From Polaromonas sp. (lineage in GTDB: Bacteria; Pseudomonadota; Gammaproteobacteria; Burkholderiales; Burkholderiaceae_C), in NCBI GenBank assembly GCA_025352405.1, contig JANXTM010000211.1:1-38664 (forward strand): a DNA stretch of 38,664 bases, in the 5' to 3' direction. Position numbers and translations under genes: made by a program. Positions 6,501-18,179 of the stretch are shown one piece after another. The notes under the pieces are model-generated. The model saw only the letters and a list, made by a program, of their open reading frames with translations, had not been told where the DNA came from and ran no database searches. How positions within the stretch are numbered: the first letter of the stretch is position 1; each line of letters starts with the position of its first letter.

Positions 6501-7769
6501 TTAAGGCTGGCTGTACATGTAGCCACGGTTGAAAGGGTAGGGCGGGCGGGCACCGTCGGCCAGGGGGCGTATCGCCAGTAGCTGGTGCAGGGATACCCAG
6601 CTCTGCTCAAAACTCATGGCGCTGCCTGCCAGGTACAAGCGGTAAGCGCGCAGGATTTTTTCGGCGGCTTCAGGGCCACCATCTGCAGCCAGCACCAAGC
6701 GCGCCTCATCGAGCCGGGCTTCCAGTGCGTTGGACCAGTCCCAGAGTGTGCGGGCGTAGTGGGGCCGCAGGTTCTCGGCATCGAGCAGCTCCAGCCCGCC
6801 TCTGGCTATGTGTTCCAGCATGGCGCTGACGTGCTGCAACTCGCCGCCCGGGAAGATGTATTTTTCAATGAAATCTCCCATGCCAGCGCCGAGCTGACGG
6901 TTGTCCAGCCCGCCAGCGGTGATACCGTGGTTCATCACCAATCCGCCAGGCACCAACAGTTCCATAATTTTGGCGAAATAAGCGGTCATGTTGGCGTGGC
7001 CTACATGTTCAAACATGCCCACAGACGAGATCTTGTCAAACGGCTGCAGGTCGGGACCAGGGTGCAAGTCCCGGTAGTCGCGCAATTGAACGTTGACCCG
7101 GTGGCCCAGGTCTTTTTGCGCAATCAGCTGCTGTACGTGGGCGTGCTGATTTTTGGACAAGGTGATACCGGTAGCCTGAACGCCGTAATGTTCTGCAGCC
7201 CACAGCAGCAAGGCGCCCCAGCCCGAACCAATATCCAGAAAACGCTCGCCGGGCTTGAGCATCAGCTTGCGGCAGATGTGGTCAAGTTTGGCTTCCTGCG
7301 CTTTTTCAAGCGTGATCGCGGTGTCGGTCAGGTCTCGGTAATAGGCGCAGGAATAAACCCGGCGCGGGTCCAGCCACAACGCATAAAAAGCGTCTGAAAC
7401 GTCGTAATGAAACTGTATCTGTGCAGCGTCTTTGTGCGGTGTATGCGCCGCCAGTGACTTGGCCCGCCGCAGGAAATCCGACCACCAGCCGGTGTCGCTC
7501 TCTACCGGGTTGCCGGGCAGCAAGCGCGTCACAGCGCCCATAACGTCGCGCATGGCGCCGTCGAGCTGCAATTTGCCTTCAACATACTCTTCGGCCAATG
7601 CGCCAATCTGACCTGCCTTGAGGCGGGCCATGCTGGACCAGCTGGAAAAAGTCAGCTTGACCGCCGCATTGGTCGCCCCCAGAAGCAAACCATGCGGAAG
7701 CTGCACAGAGACATCTTTGGGCAGTTGCGCTGCCTGTGAGGGAAAGCCAGGGACCAGGTTGGACATCAT
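6501..7769 (-). CDS. cfa: Cyclopropane-fatty-acyl-phospholipid synthase
   Basis: Cfa transfers a methylene group from S-adenosylmethionine to the double bond of unsaturated acyl chains in membrane phospholipids, a stationary-phase and acid-stress adaptation. The 422-residue protein has an N-terminal lipid-binding domain (about 20-110), the family block QFHYDVSDAFYALWLD near 118-134, VYSCAYY at 138-144, the SAM motif FLDIGSGWGALLL at 177-189 and GMFEHVG at 251-257. The start at 7769 has a good ribosome-binding site (AAGGAG 8 bases upstream on the minus strand); the next codon is also ATG. The intergenic stretch 7770-8014 holds the back-to-back promoters of this gene and the methyltransferase, with no recognisable further element. 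Confidence 0.95.
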   Translation of the reverse strand: MMSNLVPGFPSQAAQLPKDVSVQLPHGLLLGATNAAVKLTFSSWSSMARLKAGQIGALAEEYVEGKLQLDGAMRDVMGAVTRLLPGNPVESDTGWWSDFLRRAKSLAAHTPHKDAAQIQFHYDVSDAFYALWLDPRRVYSCAYYRDLTDTAITLEKAQEAKLDHICRKLMLKPGERFLDIGSGWGALLLWAAEHYGVQATGITLSKNQHAHVQQLIAQKDLGHRVNVQLRDYRDLHPGPDLQPFDKISSVGMFEHVGHANMTAYFAKIMELLVPGGLVMNHGITAGGLDNRQLGAGMGDFIEKYIFPGGELQHVSAMLEHIARGGLELLDAENLRPHYARTLWDWSNALEARLDEARLVLAADGGPEAAEKILRAYRLYLAGSAMSFEQSWVSLHQLLAIRPLADGARPPYPFNRGYMYSQP

Positions 7770-8014
7770 TTGCAGACTCCTTTGAATGCCTCACAAGCCT
7801 AAGCCTGATCAAGGCATGTTGTCTGTAGGCGTCTGCCGATGCTTTATTTCATTTCCAGATCGTCACGGTAGTCCGTATTTTTTTTGTGGCATTTGTAGTG
7901 CCTTGGGGACGGGTAAGTAGGTATCCCAGCCGGGTTTGAAACCTGACATTATTCGCTGCAGAGCACTGCTTTGAAATCCGTAAGCTGATCAACAACCTGA
8001 AAGGGACCTCTCTT

Positions 8015-8827
8015 ATGAATCCGAATAAAGCACTTTGGGAGAAAGGCGATTTCACGCAAATTGCCGAAAGCATGCGAGAAAGCGGCGAGGAACTGGTCTC
8101 CAAACTGGGTATCACAAAAGGGCATAAGGTTCTGGATCTGGGCTGTGGCGACGGAACAACCGCATTACCAGCGGCGAAACTCGGAGCGGAGGTGCTGGGT
8201 GTCGATATCGCGCAGAACCTTGTGGCCGCTGGCAACAAGCGGGCGAAGGCGCAGGGCCTGACAAATTGCAGGTTCCAGGAGGGCGATGCATCCAACCTGC
8301 ATGAATTGAAAGATCAATCTTTTGACCTTGTCGTGAGCATCTTTGGCGCCATGTTTGCGCCCAGACCGTTTGATGTGGCCAGGGAAATGGTGCGCGTGAC
8401 TCGTCCTGGCGGGCGAATTGTGATGGGCAACTGGATACCCGGCGATCCGACGCTCGTGGCACAGATTTTGAAGGTGTGCTCAGCCTACACACCAGCACCG
8501 CCCGAAGGTTTTGTCAGCCCGATGTTGTGGGGGATCGAGAGCAATGTGATTGAACGCTTTTCCAGCGCAGGCGTGCCGGCAGAAAACATATCTTTTCTGC
8601 GTGACACGTTCACCTTCAGCGCGCCCGGCACAGTCACGGATCGTGTCGATGGTTTCCGGAACTTCTATGGACCCACCATGAATGCCTTCGAGGCGGCAGA
8701 AAAGAACGGCCGGGCCGATGACCTGCAAAAGGAGCTGGAAGCTCTTTTCAAAAGCCACAACAAGAGCCTGGACCCCAATGCCACGTCTGTTGACGCCACC
8801 TTTCTGCGCGTGACGGTTGCGCTTTGA
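8015..8827 (+). CDS. Class I SAM-dependent methyltransferase (UbiE/Methyltransf_11-like), substrate unknown
   Basis: The 270-residue cytosolic protein has the Rossmann-fold SAM motif I VLDLGCGDGT at 39-48, an acidic motif II ending strand 2 (GVDIA, near 63-67), motif post-II EGDA (about 89-92), and FDLVVSIFGAMFAP (about 104-117) followed by a REMVRVTRPGGRIVMGNW block typical of ubiE-type small-molecule methyltransferases. The ribosome-binding site AAAGGGA lies 8 bases before ATG 8015. It is divergent from cfa, which also uses SAM, but nothing shows that they share a pathway. The 3' end is nearly back to back with the convergent DUF455 gene. The acceptor substrate cannot be assigned. Confidence 0.85.
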   Translation: MNPNKALWEKGDFTQIAESMRESGEELVSKLGITKGHKVLDLGCGDGTTALPAAKLGAEVLGVDIAQNLVAAGNKRAKAQGLTNCRFQEGDASNLHELKDQSFDLVVSIFGAMFAPRPFDVAREMVRVTRPGGRIVMGNWIPGDPTLVAQILKVCSAYTPAPPEGFVSPMLWGIESNVIERFSSAGVPAENISFLRDTFTFSAPGTVTDRVDGFRNFYGPTMNAFEAAEKNGRADDLQKELEALFKSHNKSLDPNATSVDATFLRVTVAL

Positions 8828-8836
8828 AGGGCTTGC

Positions 8837-9661
8837 CTACCTGCTTTGCCCGCAAAGCAGGGCCAGTTCAGCCTCTTCAAAGCCGGCGCTGCGGCGGGCC
8901 TCCAGATTGAGCGGCCCCTTGATGCTCGGTGCGCCGTAGTGTGCAGCCAGCCGCGCATAGTGGGCAATCGGGTCAATGCCGCGCTGGGTACACAGATAGC
9001 GGTACCAGTGGTTGCCAATAGCCACATGGCCAATTTCGTCGCGCAGGATGATGTCCAGAATCTCCACCGCACGCAGCGCGTGGGGCGTGGCAACCTTGCG
9101 CAGTTTGGCCTGCATGGGCGGGGTAGCGTCCAGACCGCGTGCCTCCAGCGTGCGCGGCACCAGGGCCATGCGTGCCAGTACGTCATTGCTGGTTTTGGCT
9201 GTCATGTCCCACAAGCCGGTATGGGCCGGGAAATCACCGTAGTCGTAGCCCATGGTCTGCAGGTGCGCACGCAACAGGCTGAAGTGTTGCGCCTCTTCCA
9301 CGGCCACCTGTAGCCAGTCAAGGTAGTAAGCATCAGGCATGCCGCCAAAGCGCCAGATCGCGTCAAGGGCCAGGTTGATGGCATTGAACTCGATGTGCGT
9401 GACGGCGTGCAGCAGCGCGGCCAGGCCTTCGGTGGTGAAAGGCGAGCGCTTGGGCACGTCGAGGTGCGAGCGCAGTTCGGGTCTGGTTGGGCAACCGGGC
9501 AGCCCGTCGGGGGCTTGAAAATGTTGGTCAGATGCTATTGAAAATATAGCATTTAGCCCCCGTATTTTCTGCGTTATAGCGACTTTTTGTGTTGGATCTG
9601 GCTGCATCAATGCTTGCAGGGCCAGTTGGCGAAGCTCTGGTGGCGATGGCGGGGCGGTCAT
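8837..9661 (-). CDS. DUF455 family ferritin-like di-iron protein
   Basis: The 274-residue protein resembles the DUF455 family, which has a ferritin-like four-helix bundle and probable carboxylate-bridged di-iron site. Candidate ligands are Glu91 (THIEFNAINLALDAIWRF), Glu122/Glu123 with His126 (VEEAQHF), Glu173 and Glu209 with His212 (DEIGHVAIGNHWY). The enzymatic role is not established, though ferritin-like members include oxygenases and tRNA hydroxylases. Residues 30-43 are encoded by a 39-bp dispersed repeat (9534-9572) that stays in frame; this variable region precedes the conserved PDGLPG..PTRPEL segment. The start ATG 9661 lacks a clear ribosome-binding site. A perfect 9-bp inverted repeat overlaps the last codons. 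Confidence 0.88.
   Translation of the reverse strand: MTAPPSPPELRQLALQALMQPDPTQKVAITQKIRGLNAIFSIASDQHFQAPDGLPGCPTRPELRSHLDVPKRSPFTTEGLAALLHAVTHIEFNAINLALDAIWRFGGMPDAYYLDWLQVAVEEAQHFSLLRAHLQTMGYDYGDFPAHTGLWDMTAKTSNDVLARMALVPRTLEARGLDATPPMQAKLRKVATPHALRAVEILDIILRDEIGHVAIGNHWYRYLCTQRGIDPIAHYARLAAHYGAPSIKGPLNLEARRSAGFEEAELALLCGQSR
8840..8861. repeat. Perfect hairpin between convergent genes
   Basis: CCTGCTTTG, a four-base loop CCCG and CAAAGCAGG form a perfect 9-bp stem immediately inside the DUF455 3' end and 13 bases after the methyltransferase stop. No T-tract follows on either strand, so it is not a classical intrinsic terminator, but it may protect or end both convergent transcripts. Confidence 0.55.
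9534..9572 (+). repeat. 39-bp dispersed repeat, copy 2, inside the DUF455 coding region
   Basis: GCTATTGAAAATATAGC is followed by ATTTAGCCCCCGTATTT and a final CTGC, matching the 26267 copy almost base for base in the right half. Read on the minus strand it encodes residues 30-43 (QKIRGLNAIFSIA) of the DUF455 protein without a stop. The length of 39 is a multiple of three. Confidence 0.85.
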
Positions 9662-9804
9662 GGCTGGATTGTCGGTGATGCAAAGGCTGCCCGCTCCTTA
9701 CAATTGGGTCAGGCGTAGCGAACGCTGATCTGGCGCCCGGTAACCAACTAGCGCTGGTTCGCGCAACCGTTACTGCTAGTGCCCCCTTCAACACCAGGAT
9801 TACC

Positions 9805-10329
9805 ATGGCCCTCTATCAACTTGACGATTTCAAACCCACCGTGTCAGCATCTGCCTGGGTGGCTGACAGCGCCGAGGTCATTGGCAATGTGACGCTCGGC
9901 GATAACAGCAGTGTTTGGTTTGGCGTGGTAATCCGCGGCGACAACGCGTCCATCACAGTGGGTGCGGGCTCCAATGTGCAGGACAACAGCGTTTTGCACA
10001 CTGACCATGATAAGCCGCTGGTCATTGGCGACAACGTCACCATTGGCCACCAGGTTATGTTGCATGGTTGCAGCATTGGGGATGGTTCGCTGATTGGCAT
10101 TCAGGCAGTGGTCCTCAATGGTGCAAAAATTGGTAAGAACTGCCTGGTGGGCGCCGGTTCACTGGTCACCGAGGGCAAAGAGTTTCCCGACGGCTCGATG
10201 ATTTTCGGCAGCCCGGCCAAGGCGGTACGGCAACTGTCGCCAGAACAGATTGAGGGTTTAAAAATGAGCGCGCAGACCTATATAGCCAATGCACAGCGCT
10301 ACAAAGCCGGGCTTAAAAAGCTGGCCTGA
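9805..10329 (+). CDS. Gamma-class carbonic anhydrase family protein (YrdA-like)
   Basis: The 174-residue protein is a left-handed parallel beta-helix of hexapeptide repeats (for example VTLGDN, ITVGAG, VTIGHQ, CSIGDG) forming a trimer with metal at subunit interfaces. The three expected metal-binding histidines are present: His65 (NSVLHTD), His82 and His87 (GHQVMLHG). Arg44 and Asp46 in VIRGDN fit the conserved gamma-CA core. Activity of YrdA-type proteins is often weak or untested, so carbonic anhydrase activity is a family-level expectation. An AGGA lies about 6 bases before ATG 9805. It is followed 37 bases later by hslO on the same strand. The 143-base stretch upstream shows nothing beyond a possible TACAAT -10 box at 9699-9704. 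Confidence 0.92.
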   Translation: MALYQLDDFKPTVSASAWVADSAEVIGNVTLGDNSSVWFGVVIRGDNASITVGAGSNVQDNSVLHTDHDKPLVIGDNVTIGHQVMLHGCSIGDGSLIGIQAVVLNGAKIGKNCLVGAGSLVTEGKEFPDGSMIFGSPAKAVRQLSPEQIEGLKMSAQTYIANAQRYKAGLKKLA

Positions 10330-10366
10330 CGTTCTGGTTATTTTTTACATTTTTAAGTTGCTCACT

Positions 10367-11335
10367 ATGTCAGAACTCCACAAATTTATCTTCGATGGTC
10401 TCCCGGTGCGCGGCATGCTGGTGCGCCTGACTGATTCCTGGCAAGAGATTTTGAAGCGCCGTCAAACCGCTGGCGGCTACCCGGTCGAGGTTATGCACCT
10501 TCTTGGTGAAATGACCGCTGCGGGCGCATTAATGCAGGGCAATATCAAATTCAACGGCGCGCTGATTTTGCAAATCTTCGGTGATGGCCCGGTCAAACTT
10601 GCGGTGGCAGAGGTCCAGCCCGACCTGAGCCTGCGCGCCACCGCTACAGTGACGGCGCCGATTGATGCGGGCAGCTCGCTTAGCCAGCTGGTCAATGTCA
10701 ACAACCAGGGCCGCTGCGCAATCACGCTCGATCCCAAAGACAAATTTCCTGGCCAGCAGGCCTACCAGGGTGTGGTGCCACTGTTTGGCGACCAGCATGA
10801 AAAAATTGAAAAACTGAGCGAAGTACTGGAGCACTACATGCTGCAGAGTGAGCAGCTCGACACAAAACTCATTCTTGCCGCCGATGGCAACGTGGCTGCC
10901 GGCTTGCTGATTCAGCGCCTGCCCGTGAAGGGGCAGGGCAATCTGGAGGGACAGTCTGACAGCGACGCGAACGAGGATGAAATTGGCAAAAACGAAGATT
11001 ACAAGCGGATTGCGATCCTGGCTTCAACCCTGAAACGAGAAGAACTGCTGACGCTGGACGTCGATACCATTTTGCACCGTTTGTTTTGGGAAGAGCCGAT
11101 CACGCGATTTGAACCCTTGAGCCCGAAATTTGCCTGCAGCTGTTCCCGCGAGCGGGTCAGCAACATGCTGCGCAGCCTGGGCGTGGAAGAAATTGAAAGC
11201 ATCATCGCCGAGCGCGGTAGCGTGGGGGTGACCTGCGAGTTTTGTGGCGCGCAGCATGACTTTGACCCGGTAGACGCAGCGCAGATATTCACCCAGCCTG
11301 ACCGTCAGCAGCCGCCAACCCCTGTGGTGCAGTAG
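10367..11335 (+). CDS. hslO: Redox-regulated holdase chaperone Hsp33
   Basis: Hsp33 binds unfolding proteins when oxidative stress releases its zinc and forms disulfides. The 322-residue protein has the N-terminal core and the C-terminal zinc switch with all four cysteines: Cys257 and Cys259 (CSC) and Cys290 and Cys293 (CEFC). It is longer than E. coli Hsp33 (292) mainly because of an acidic insert at about 188-212 (KGQGNLEGQSDSDANEDE) between core and linker. I chose ATG 10367 (MSELHKFIF) because it begins the conserved domain; an earlier in-frame ATG at 10289 lies inside the carbonic anhydrase gene. The last 47 bases overlap the convergent uncharacterised gene 11289-11780. Confidence 0.95.
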   Translation: MSELHKFIFDGLPVRGMLVRLTDSWQEILKRRQTAGGYPVEVMHLLGEMTAAGALMQGNIKFNGALILQIFGDGPVKLAVAEVQPDLSLRATATVTAPIDAGSSLSQLVNVNNQGRCAITLDPKDKFPGQQAYQGVVPLFGDQHEKIEKLSEVLEHYMLQSEQLDTKLILAADGNVAAGLLIQRLPVKGQGNLEGQSDSDANEDEIGKNEDYKRIAILASTLKREELLTLDVDTILHRLFWEEPITRFEPLSPKFACSCSRERVSNMLRSLGVEEIESIIAERGSVGVTCEFCGAQHDFDPVDAAQIFTQPDRQQPPTPVVQ

Positions 11336-11780
11336 CCCGTCGCGCCAGCAGCTGCGTGAGCAGCTGGTGCTCGCACTGTGGGTCGCTGCATTTGTCACAA
11401 ATCCAGACCCATGGCTTTCGCGCAAGTTCGGCTTGAACCTGCGGGGGTATGGGTGCAGTTGAAGATTTATTCAGCCTTTTTTCAGCCACCTGAAGCGCCT
11501 GCGCAAGCCGATCCTGCGGCGTACCGTACAGCACTTCATAAGCTGTGCCTGCAAGTTCAAGTTCCAGCCGAATCGACTGGTCTAATGCGTTCACCGCAGG
11601 TGACTGCAAACCGTCCAAGCCCATCAGCAGGATCAGGTCACTGCCGGCCACCTTGGCCGGGCTGCCCATCAACACAGAAACCGGCCGAGCGTATAGTTTG
11701 AAACTGTCGTTAAGCGCTTCCAGGAGTTGCGCCTGACCGGTATCAGGCGCACCCACCAGGGCGATCGTGAAAGCGCGCAT
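11289..11780 (-). CDS. Uncharacterised protein with degenerate P-loop-like start, distal gene of the ftsB operon
   Basis: I do not recognise the family by name. The 163-residue product starts RAFTIALVGAPDTGQAQLL, which looks like a strand followed by a Walker A loop lacking the essential Lys-Ser/Thr (GAPDTGQAQ), so nucleotide binding is doubtful. Two further strand-like segments follow (SDLILLMGLDG, near 47-57), and the C-terminus holds CDKCSDPQCEHQLL (128-141), a possible metal site. ATG 11780 lies 7 bases after the ftsB stop, so it is probably co-transcribed with pyrG-kdsA-eno-ftsB. Its 3' end overlaps hslO antisense by 47 bases. Codon use looks like its neighbours. Confidence 0.7.
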   Translation of the reverse strand: MRAFTIALVGAPDTGQAQLLEALNDSFKLYARPVSVLMGSPAKVAGSDLILLMGLDGLQSPAVNALDQSIRLELELAGTAYEVLYGTPQDRLAQALQVAEKRLNKSSTAPIPPQVQAELARKPWVWICDKCSDPQCEHQLLTQLLARRATAPQGLAAADGQAG

Positions 11781-11787
11781 GGTTTTT

Positions 11788-12063
11788 TTATTTTGTGACT
11801 TGCACAAAGATCTCGTTGGGTTTGACCATACCCAACTCGCTGCGTGCTTTTTCTTCGACCATTTCAAGGCCCTCCTTGAGGTCCCGGACTTCAGCGGCCA
11901 GCTGGTCGTTATTGACTTGTGACTTGATATTTTTGGCAAGCTGCTCGTCTAGCCGTCGCTGCATGTCGCGCACATTGGGAATGCTGCCCCGGCCCATCCA
12001 GAGTTGCGCGTGGAAAAGCACCAGCAGCGCGATTAGGATGGCGGGGACAAAACGGTTTCCCAA
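11788..12063 (-). CDS. ftsB: Cell division protein FtsB
   Basis: FtsB is a small bitopic divisome protein that forms a complex with FtsL and FtsQ and helps activate septal peptidoglycan synthesis. The 91-residue product has a short cytoplasmic N-terminus, one membrane helix (about 6-22, PAILIALLVLFHAQLW), and a periplasmic coiled coil (about 30-75). The family signature ARSELGMVKPNEIFVQV appears near the C-terminus. No ATG precedes the membrane helix; TTG at 12063 is the best start, 25 bases after the eno stop. Eno-ftsB adjacency is conserved in many proteobacteria. Confidence 0.93.
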   Translation of the reverse strand: MGNRFVPAILIALLVLFHAQLWMGRGSIPNVRDMQRRLDEQLAKNIKSQVNNDQLAAEVRDLKEGLEMVEEKARSELGMVKPNEIFVQVTK

Positions 12064-12088
12064 GATGGTCAGCGGCCGTTATGCCGCT

Positions 12089-13737
<1,649 letters not shown>

Positions 13738-13754
13738 GGTGCTCTTTCTTGGGT

Positions 13755-14609
13755 TTAGTTGAAGTTGTTTTCTAAAAAGCCGTTTTTCTTGGTCACGCGG
13801 TCTAGCTCCAGCAATGTTTCGAGCAGCGCCAACATGTGTTTGAGTGGTACGGCATTTGGGCCATCGCTCATGGCTTGGGCGGGGTCAGGATGGGTCTCCA
13901 TGAAAAGCCCCGCGACACCCACAGCAACGGCGGCTCTGGCCAGAACCGGCACCATCTCACGCTGGCCGCCGCTACTCGTACCGTTACCGCCGGGAAGCTG
14001 TACCGAGTGCGTCGCATCAAACACCACCGGGGCACGGGTGTCCCGCATGATGGCCAGGCTTCGCATGTCAGAGACCAGGTTGTTGTAACCAAAACTTGCA
14101 CCACGTTCGCAGGCCATGAAGCGGTCTTCACTCAGGCCTTTCTCGCGCGCGGCAGCCCGCGCCTTGTCGATGACGTTTTTCATGTCACCAGGCGCCAGAA
14201 ACTGCCCTTTTTTTATATTGACCGGCTTACCAGATTGCGCCACGGCGTGAATGAAATCGGTCTGGCGGCACAAAAAAGCAGGTGTTTGCAACACGTCAAC
14301 CACAGCAGCAACCGCAGCTATGTCGTTCTCGGAGTGCACATCCGTGAGGATGGCCACGCCTAGTTCGCGTTTGACCTTGGCCAGTATTTCAAGGCCTTTG
14401 TGCATGCCTGGCCCACGAAACGTCGTGCCACTGGAACGGTTGGCCTTGTCGTAGCTGGACTTGAAAATAAACGGAATACCGAGACGGGAAGTGATCTCCC
14501 TGAGTGTTCCGGCGGTGTCCATCTGCAACTGCTCGGACTCGATCACGCACGGGCCCGCAATCAGGAAAAAAGGTTGGTCCAGTCCGATCTCGAATCCGCA
14601 AAGCTGCAT
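13755..14609 (-). CDS. kdsA: 2-dehydro-3-deoxyphosphooctonate aldolase (KDO-8-phosphate synthase), metal-dependent class
   Basis: KdsA condenses phosphoenolpyruvate and arabinose-5-phosphate to KDO-8-phosphate for the LPS inner core. The 284-residue TIM-barrel protein carries Cys21 in [10 protein letters not shown], His201 (FDATHSVQ), Glu238 (METHPDPA) and Asp249 (SDGPNAV). These match the four metal ligands of the Aquifex-type, metal-requiring enzymes; the metal-independent E. coli enzyme has Asn in place of the cysteine. The substrate-binding block [11 protein letters not shown] is at 50-60. It lies 22 bases downstream of pyrG in the operon. Confidence 0.97.
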   Translation of the reverse strand: MQLCGFEIGLDQPFFLIAGPCVIESEQLQMDTAGTLREITSRLGIPFIFKSSYDKANRSSGTTFRGPGMHKGLEILAKVKRELGVAILTDVHSENDIAAVAAVVDVLQTPAFLCRQTDFIHAVAQSGKPVNIKKGQFLAPGDMKNVIDKARAAAREKGLSEDRFMACERGASFGYNNLVSDMRSLAIMRDTRAPVVFDATHSVQLPGGNGTSSGGQREMVPVLARAAVAVGVAGLFMETHPDPAQAMSDGPNAVPLKHMLALLETLLELDRVTKKNGFLENNFN

Positions 14610-14631
14610 GCTGTTTTATCCTTGATGTTCT

Positions 14632-16346
<1,715 letters not shown>

Positions 16347-16400
16347 GGCGGTGACGTCTGGCCCAATGGCCATCCGCGGCAAGCTGATACATTGCGAAAC

Positions 16401-17711
16401 ATGACAACTACGGCCAATCACGTGAATCAATCGCAAAGTGAATCCGACAGTGGCGAACTACCTGATCTTGCCGGCAAGCACCTGGTGCTGGGCTTGTCGG
16501 GGGGGATCGCCTGCTACAAAGCGGCGGAATTGTGCCGGGCCTTGATCAAGGCAGGCGCTACGGTACAGGTGGTCATGACCGAGGCCGCCGGGCAGTTCAT
16601 TACTCCTGTGACCATGCAGGCTTTGAGCGGCCGGCCGGTCCACACCAGCCAGTGGGACAACCGGTCAGCCGGTGGTGTCGCCAACAACATGGCGCACATC
16701 AATTTGTCACGTGAAGCCGACGCCATACTGATTGCGCCCTGCAGTGCTGATTTCATGGCCAAACTCCTGCATGGACGTGCCGACGATCTGCTGAGTTTGA
16801 TGTGTCTGGCGCGTCCTGCTGGCAAAGTGCCGCTGCTGCTGGCACCAGCAATGAACCGGGAGATGTACGCGCACCCGGCAACCCAGAGAAATCTGGCACA
16901 ACTCCAGTCTGATGGCGCAACGGTATTTGGCGTGGGTGCCGGTTTTCAGGCTTGCGGTGAAACGGGCGATGGGCGCATGCTGGAGCCAGAGCAGCTGCTG
17001 GAAGACATCGTCGCATTTTTTGCACCCAAGGTGCTGGCCGGACAGCGGGTACTTGTCACGGCCGGGCCCACGTACGAAGCCATTGACCCAGTACGCGGTA
17101 TCACTAATTTATCGAGCGGCAAGATGGGTTTTGCGATTGCGCGCGCGGCCCGTGAAGCGGGTGCCGAGGTTACCCTGGTAGCTGGCCCTGTGAGTTTGGG
17201 TACACCGCGCGGCGTCACCCGCATTGACGTGAAATCAGCACAAAATATGCTTGAGGCCGTTGTTTTACTTGTGCCATCCGCTAGCATTTTTGTAGCAACT
17301 GCAGCGGTCGCTGATTGGCGGCCTGCAGCGCCATCCGATAAAAAAATTAAAAAAAATGGCTCTGGCCACGCACCCTCGCTGGAATTCACCGAGAACGTGG
17401 ACATTCTGGCAACTATCGCGCAGTCGGCTACAGGCCAGTCGGGCGCGCTTTTTTGCGTCGGTTTCGCGGCAGAAAGTCACGACCTGCATGAAAACGCCCA
17501 GGCCAAGCGTCTGCGCAAAAAGGTGCCATTGCTGATCGGCAATATTGGTCCAGACACCTTCGGGCGGAATCACAATACGCTCCTCTTGGTTGACGCGCAG
17601 GGCAGCATCGCGTTGCCACGTGCATCCAAATTGTCGCTGGCCAGGCGACTGGTTGGCGAGATCGCGGCCCGTAGGGTTGCCTCGATCAGCAGCCCGCAAG
17701 AAAAATCGTAA
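16401..17711 (+). CDS. coaBC: Bifunctional phosphopantothenoylcysteine decarboxylase / phosphopantothenate-cysteine ligase
   Basis: CoaBC performs two consecutive steps of coenzyme A synthesis. In the 436-residue protein the FMN-dependent decarboxylase domain (CoaC, about 25-205) shows [14 protein letters not shown], catalytic His99 (MAHINLS), PAMN at 149-152 and the active-site flap Cys185 ([13 protein letters not shown]). The CTP-dependent ligase domain (CoaB, about 212-430) shows [23 protein letters not shown] and [11 protein letters not shown] 16401 is chosen because the preceding in-frame sequence lies in the pyrG promoter region; a polar tail of about 25 residues precedes the domain. 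It is followed after 13 bases by dut, and the coaBC-dut order is conserved in proteobacteria. Confidence 0.96.
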   Translation: MTTTANHVNQSQSESDSGELPDLAGKHLVLGLSGGIACYKAAELCRALIKAGATVQVVMTEAAGQFITPVTMQALSGRPVHTSQWDNRSAGGVANNMAHINLSREADAILIAPCSADFMAKLLHGRADDLLSLMCLARPAGKVPLLLAPAMNREMYAHPATQRNLAQLQSDGATVFGVGAGFQACGETGDGRMLEPEQLLEDIVAFFAPKVLAGQRVLVTAGPTYEAIDPVRGITNLSSGKMGFAIARAAREAGAEVTLVAGPVSLGTPRGVTRIDVKSAQNMLEAVVLLVPSASIFVATAAVADWRPAAPSDKKIKKNGSGHAPSLEFTENVDILATIAQSATGQSGALFCVGFAAESHDLHENAQAKRLRKKVPLLIGNIGPDTFGRNHNTLLLVDAQGSIALPRASKLSLARRLVGEIAARRVASISSPQEKS

Positions 17712-17724
17712 AAATCAAAAAACC

Positions 17725-18171
17725 ATGAAAATTGACATCAAGATCATCGACCCTCGCCTTCAAGGCAAGTTGCCCGACTACGCCACACCCGGAAGCGCCG
17801 GTCTTGACTTGCGTGCCTGCCTTGACGCGCCGTTAACGCTGGCCGCCAACGCGTGGCAGCTGGTGCCCACCGGCATGGCGATTTATCTGCAAAACCCCGG
17901 TTATGCGGCGCTGATTTTGCCGCGCTCGGGTCTCGGCCACAAACATGGCATTGTGCTGGGCAATTTGGTGGGGTTAATCGACAGCGACTACCAGGGGCAG
18001 TTGATGGTCAGCGCCTGGAACCGCAGCGACGTGCCGTTCATTATTGAGCCCATGGAGCGAATTGCGCAGCTGGTGATCGTGCCGGTTGTACAGGCCGAAT
18101 TCAATGTGGTGACCGAGTTTCCTGCCAGCCAGCGTGGCGAAGGTGGTTACGGCTCGACCGGGAAAGCCTGA
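17725..18171 (+). CDS. dut: Deoxyuridine 5'-triphosphate nucleotidohydrolase (dUTPase)
   Basis: Dut hydrolyses dUTP to dUMP and pyrophosphate, keeping uracil out of DNA and feeding thymidylate synthesis. The 148-residue protein contains the five conserved motifs of trimeric dUTPases: [31 protein letters not shown] (with catalytic Asp), ERIAQLV and the C-terminal P-loop-like GEGGYGSTG that closes over the substrate. ATG 17725 follows coaBC by 13 bases and was chosen because the [12 protein letters not shown] start is typical of Dut. Confidence 0.97.
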   Translation: MKIDIKIIDPRLQGKLPDYATPGSAGLDLRACLDAPLTLAANAWQLVPTGMAIYLQNPGYAALILPRSGLGHKHGIVLGNLVGLIDSDYQGQLMVSAWNRSDVPFIIEPMERIAQLVIVPVVQAEFNVVTEFPASQRGEGGYGSTGKA

Positions 18172-18179
18172 GCGAATCA

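Noticed and set aside
17274..17300. GCTAGCATTTTTGTAGC in coaBC as a further copy of the dispersed repeat
   Set aside because: Only the loose hairpin resembles the family; the CCCCCGTATTT block is missing and the encoded residues fit the normal CoaB alignment, so it is probably chance.
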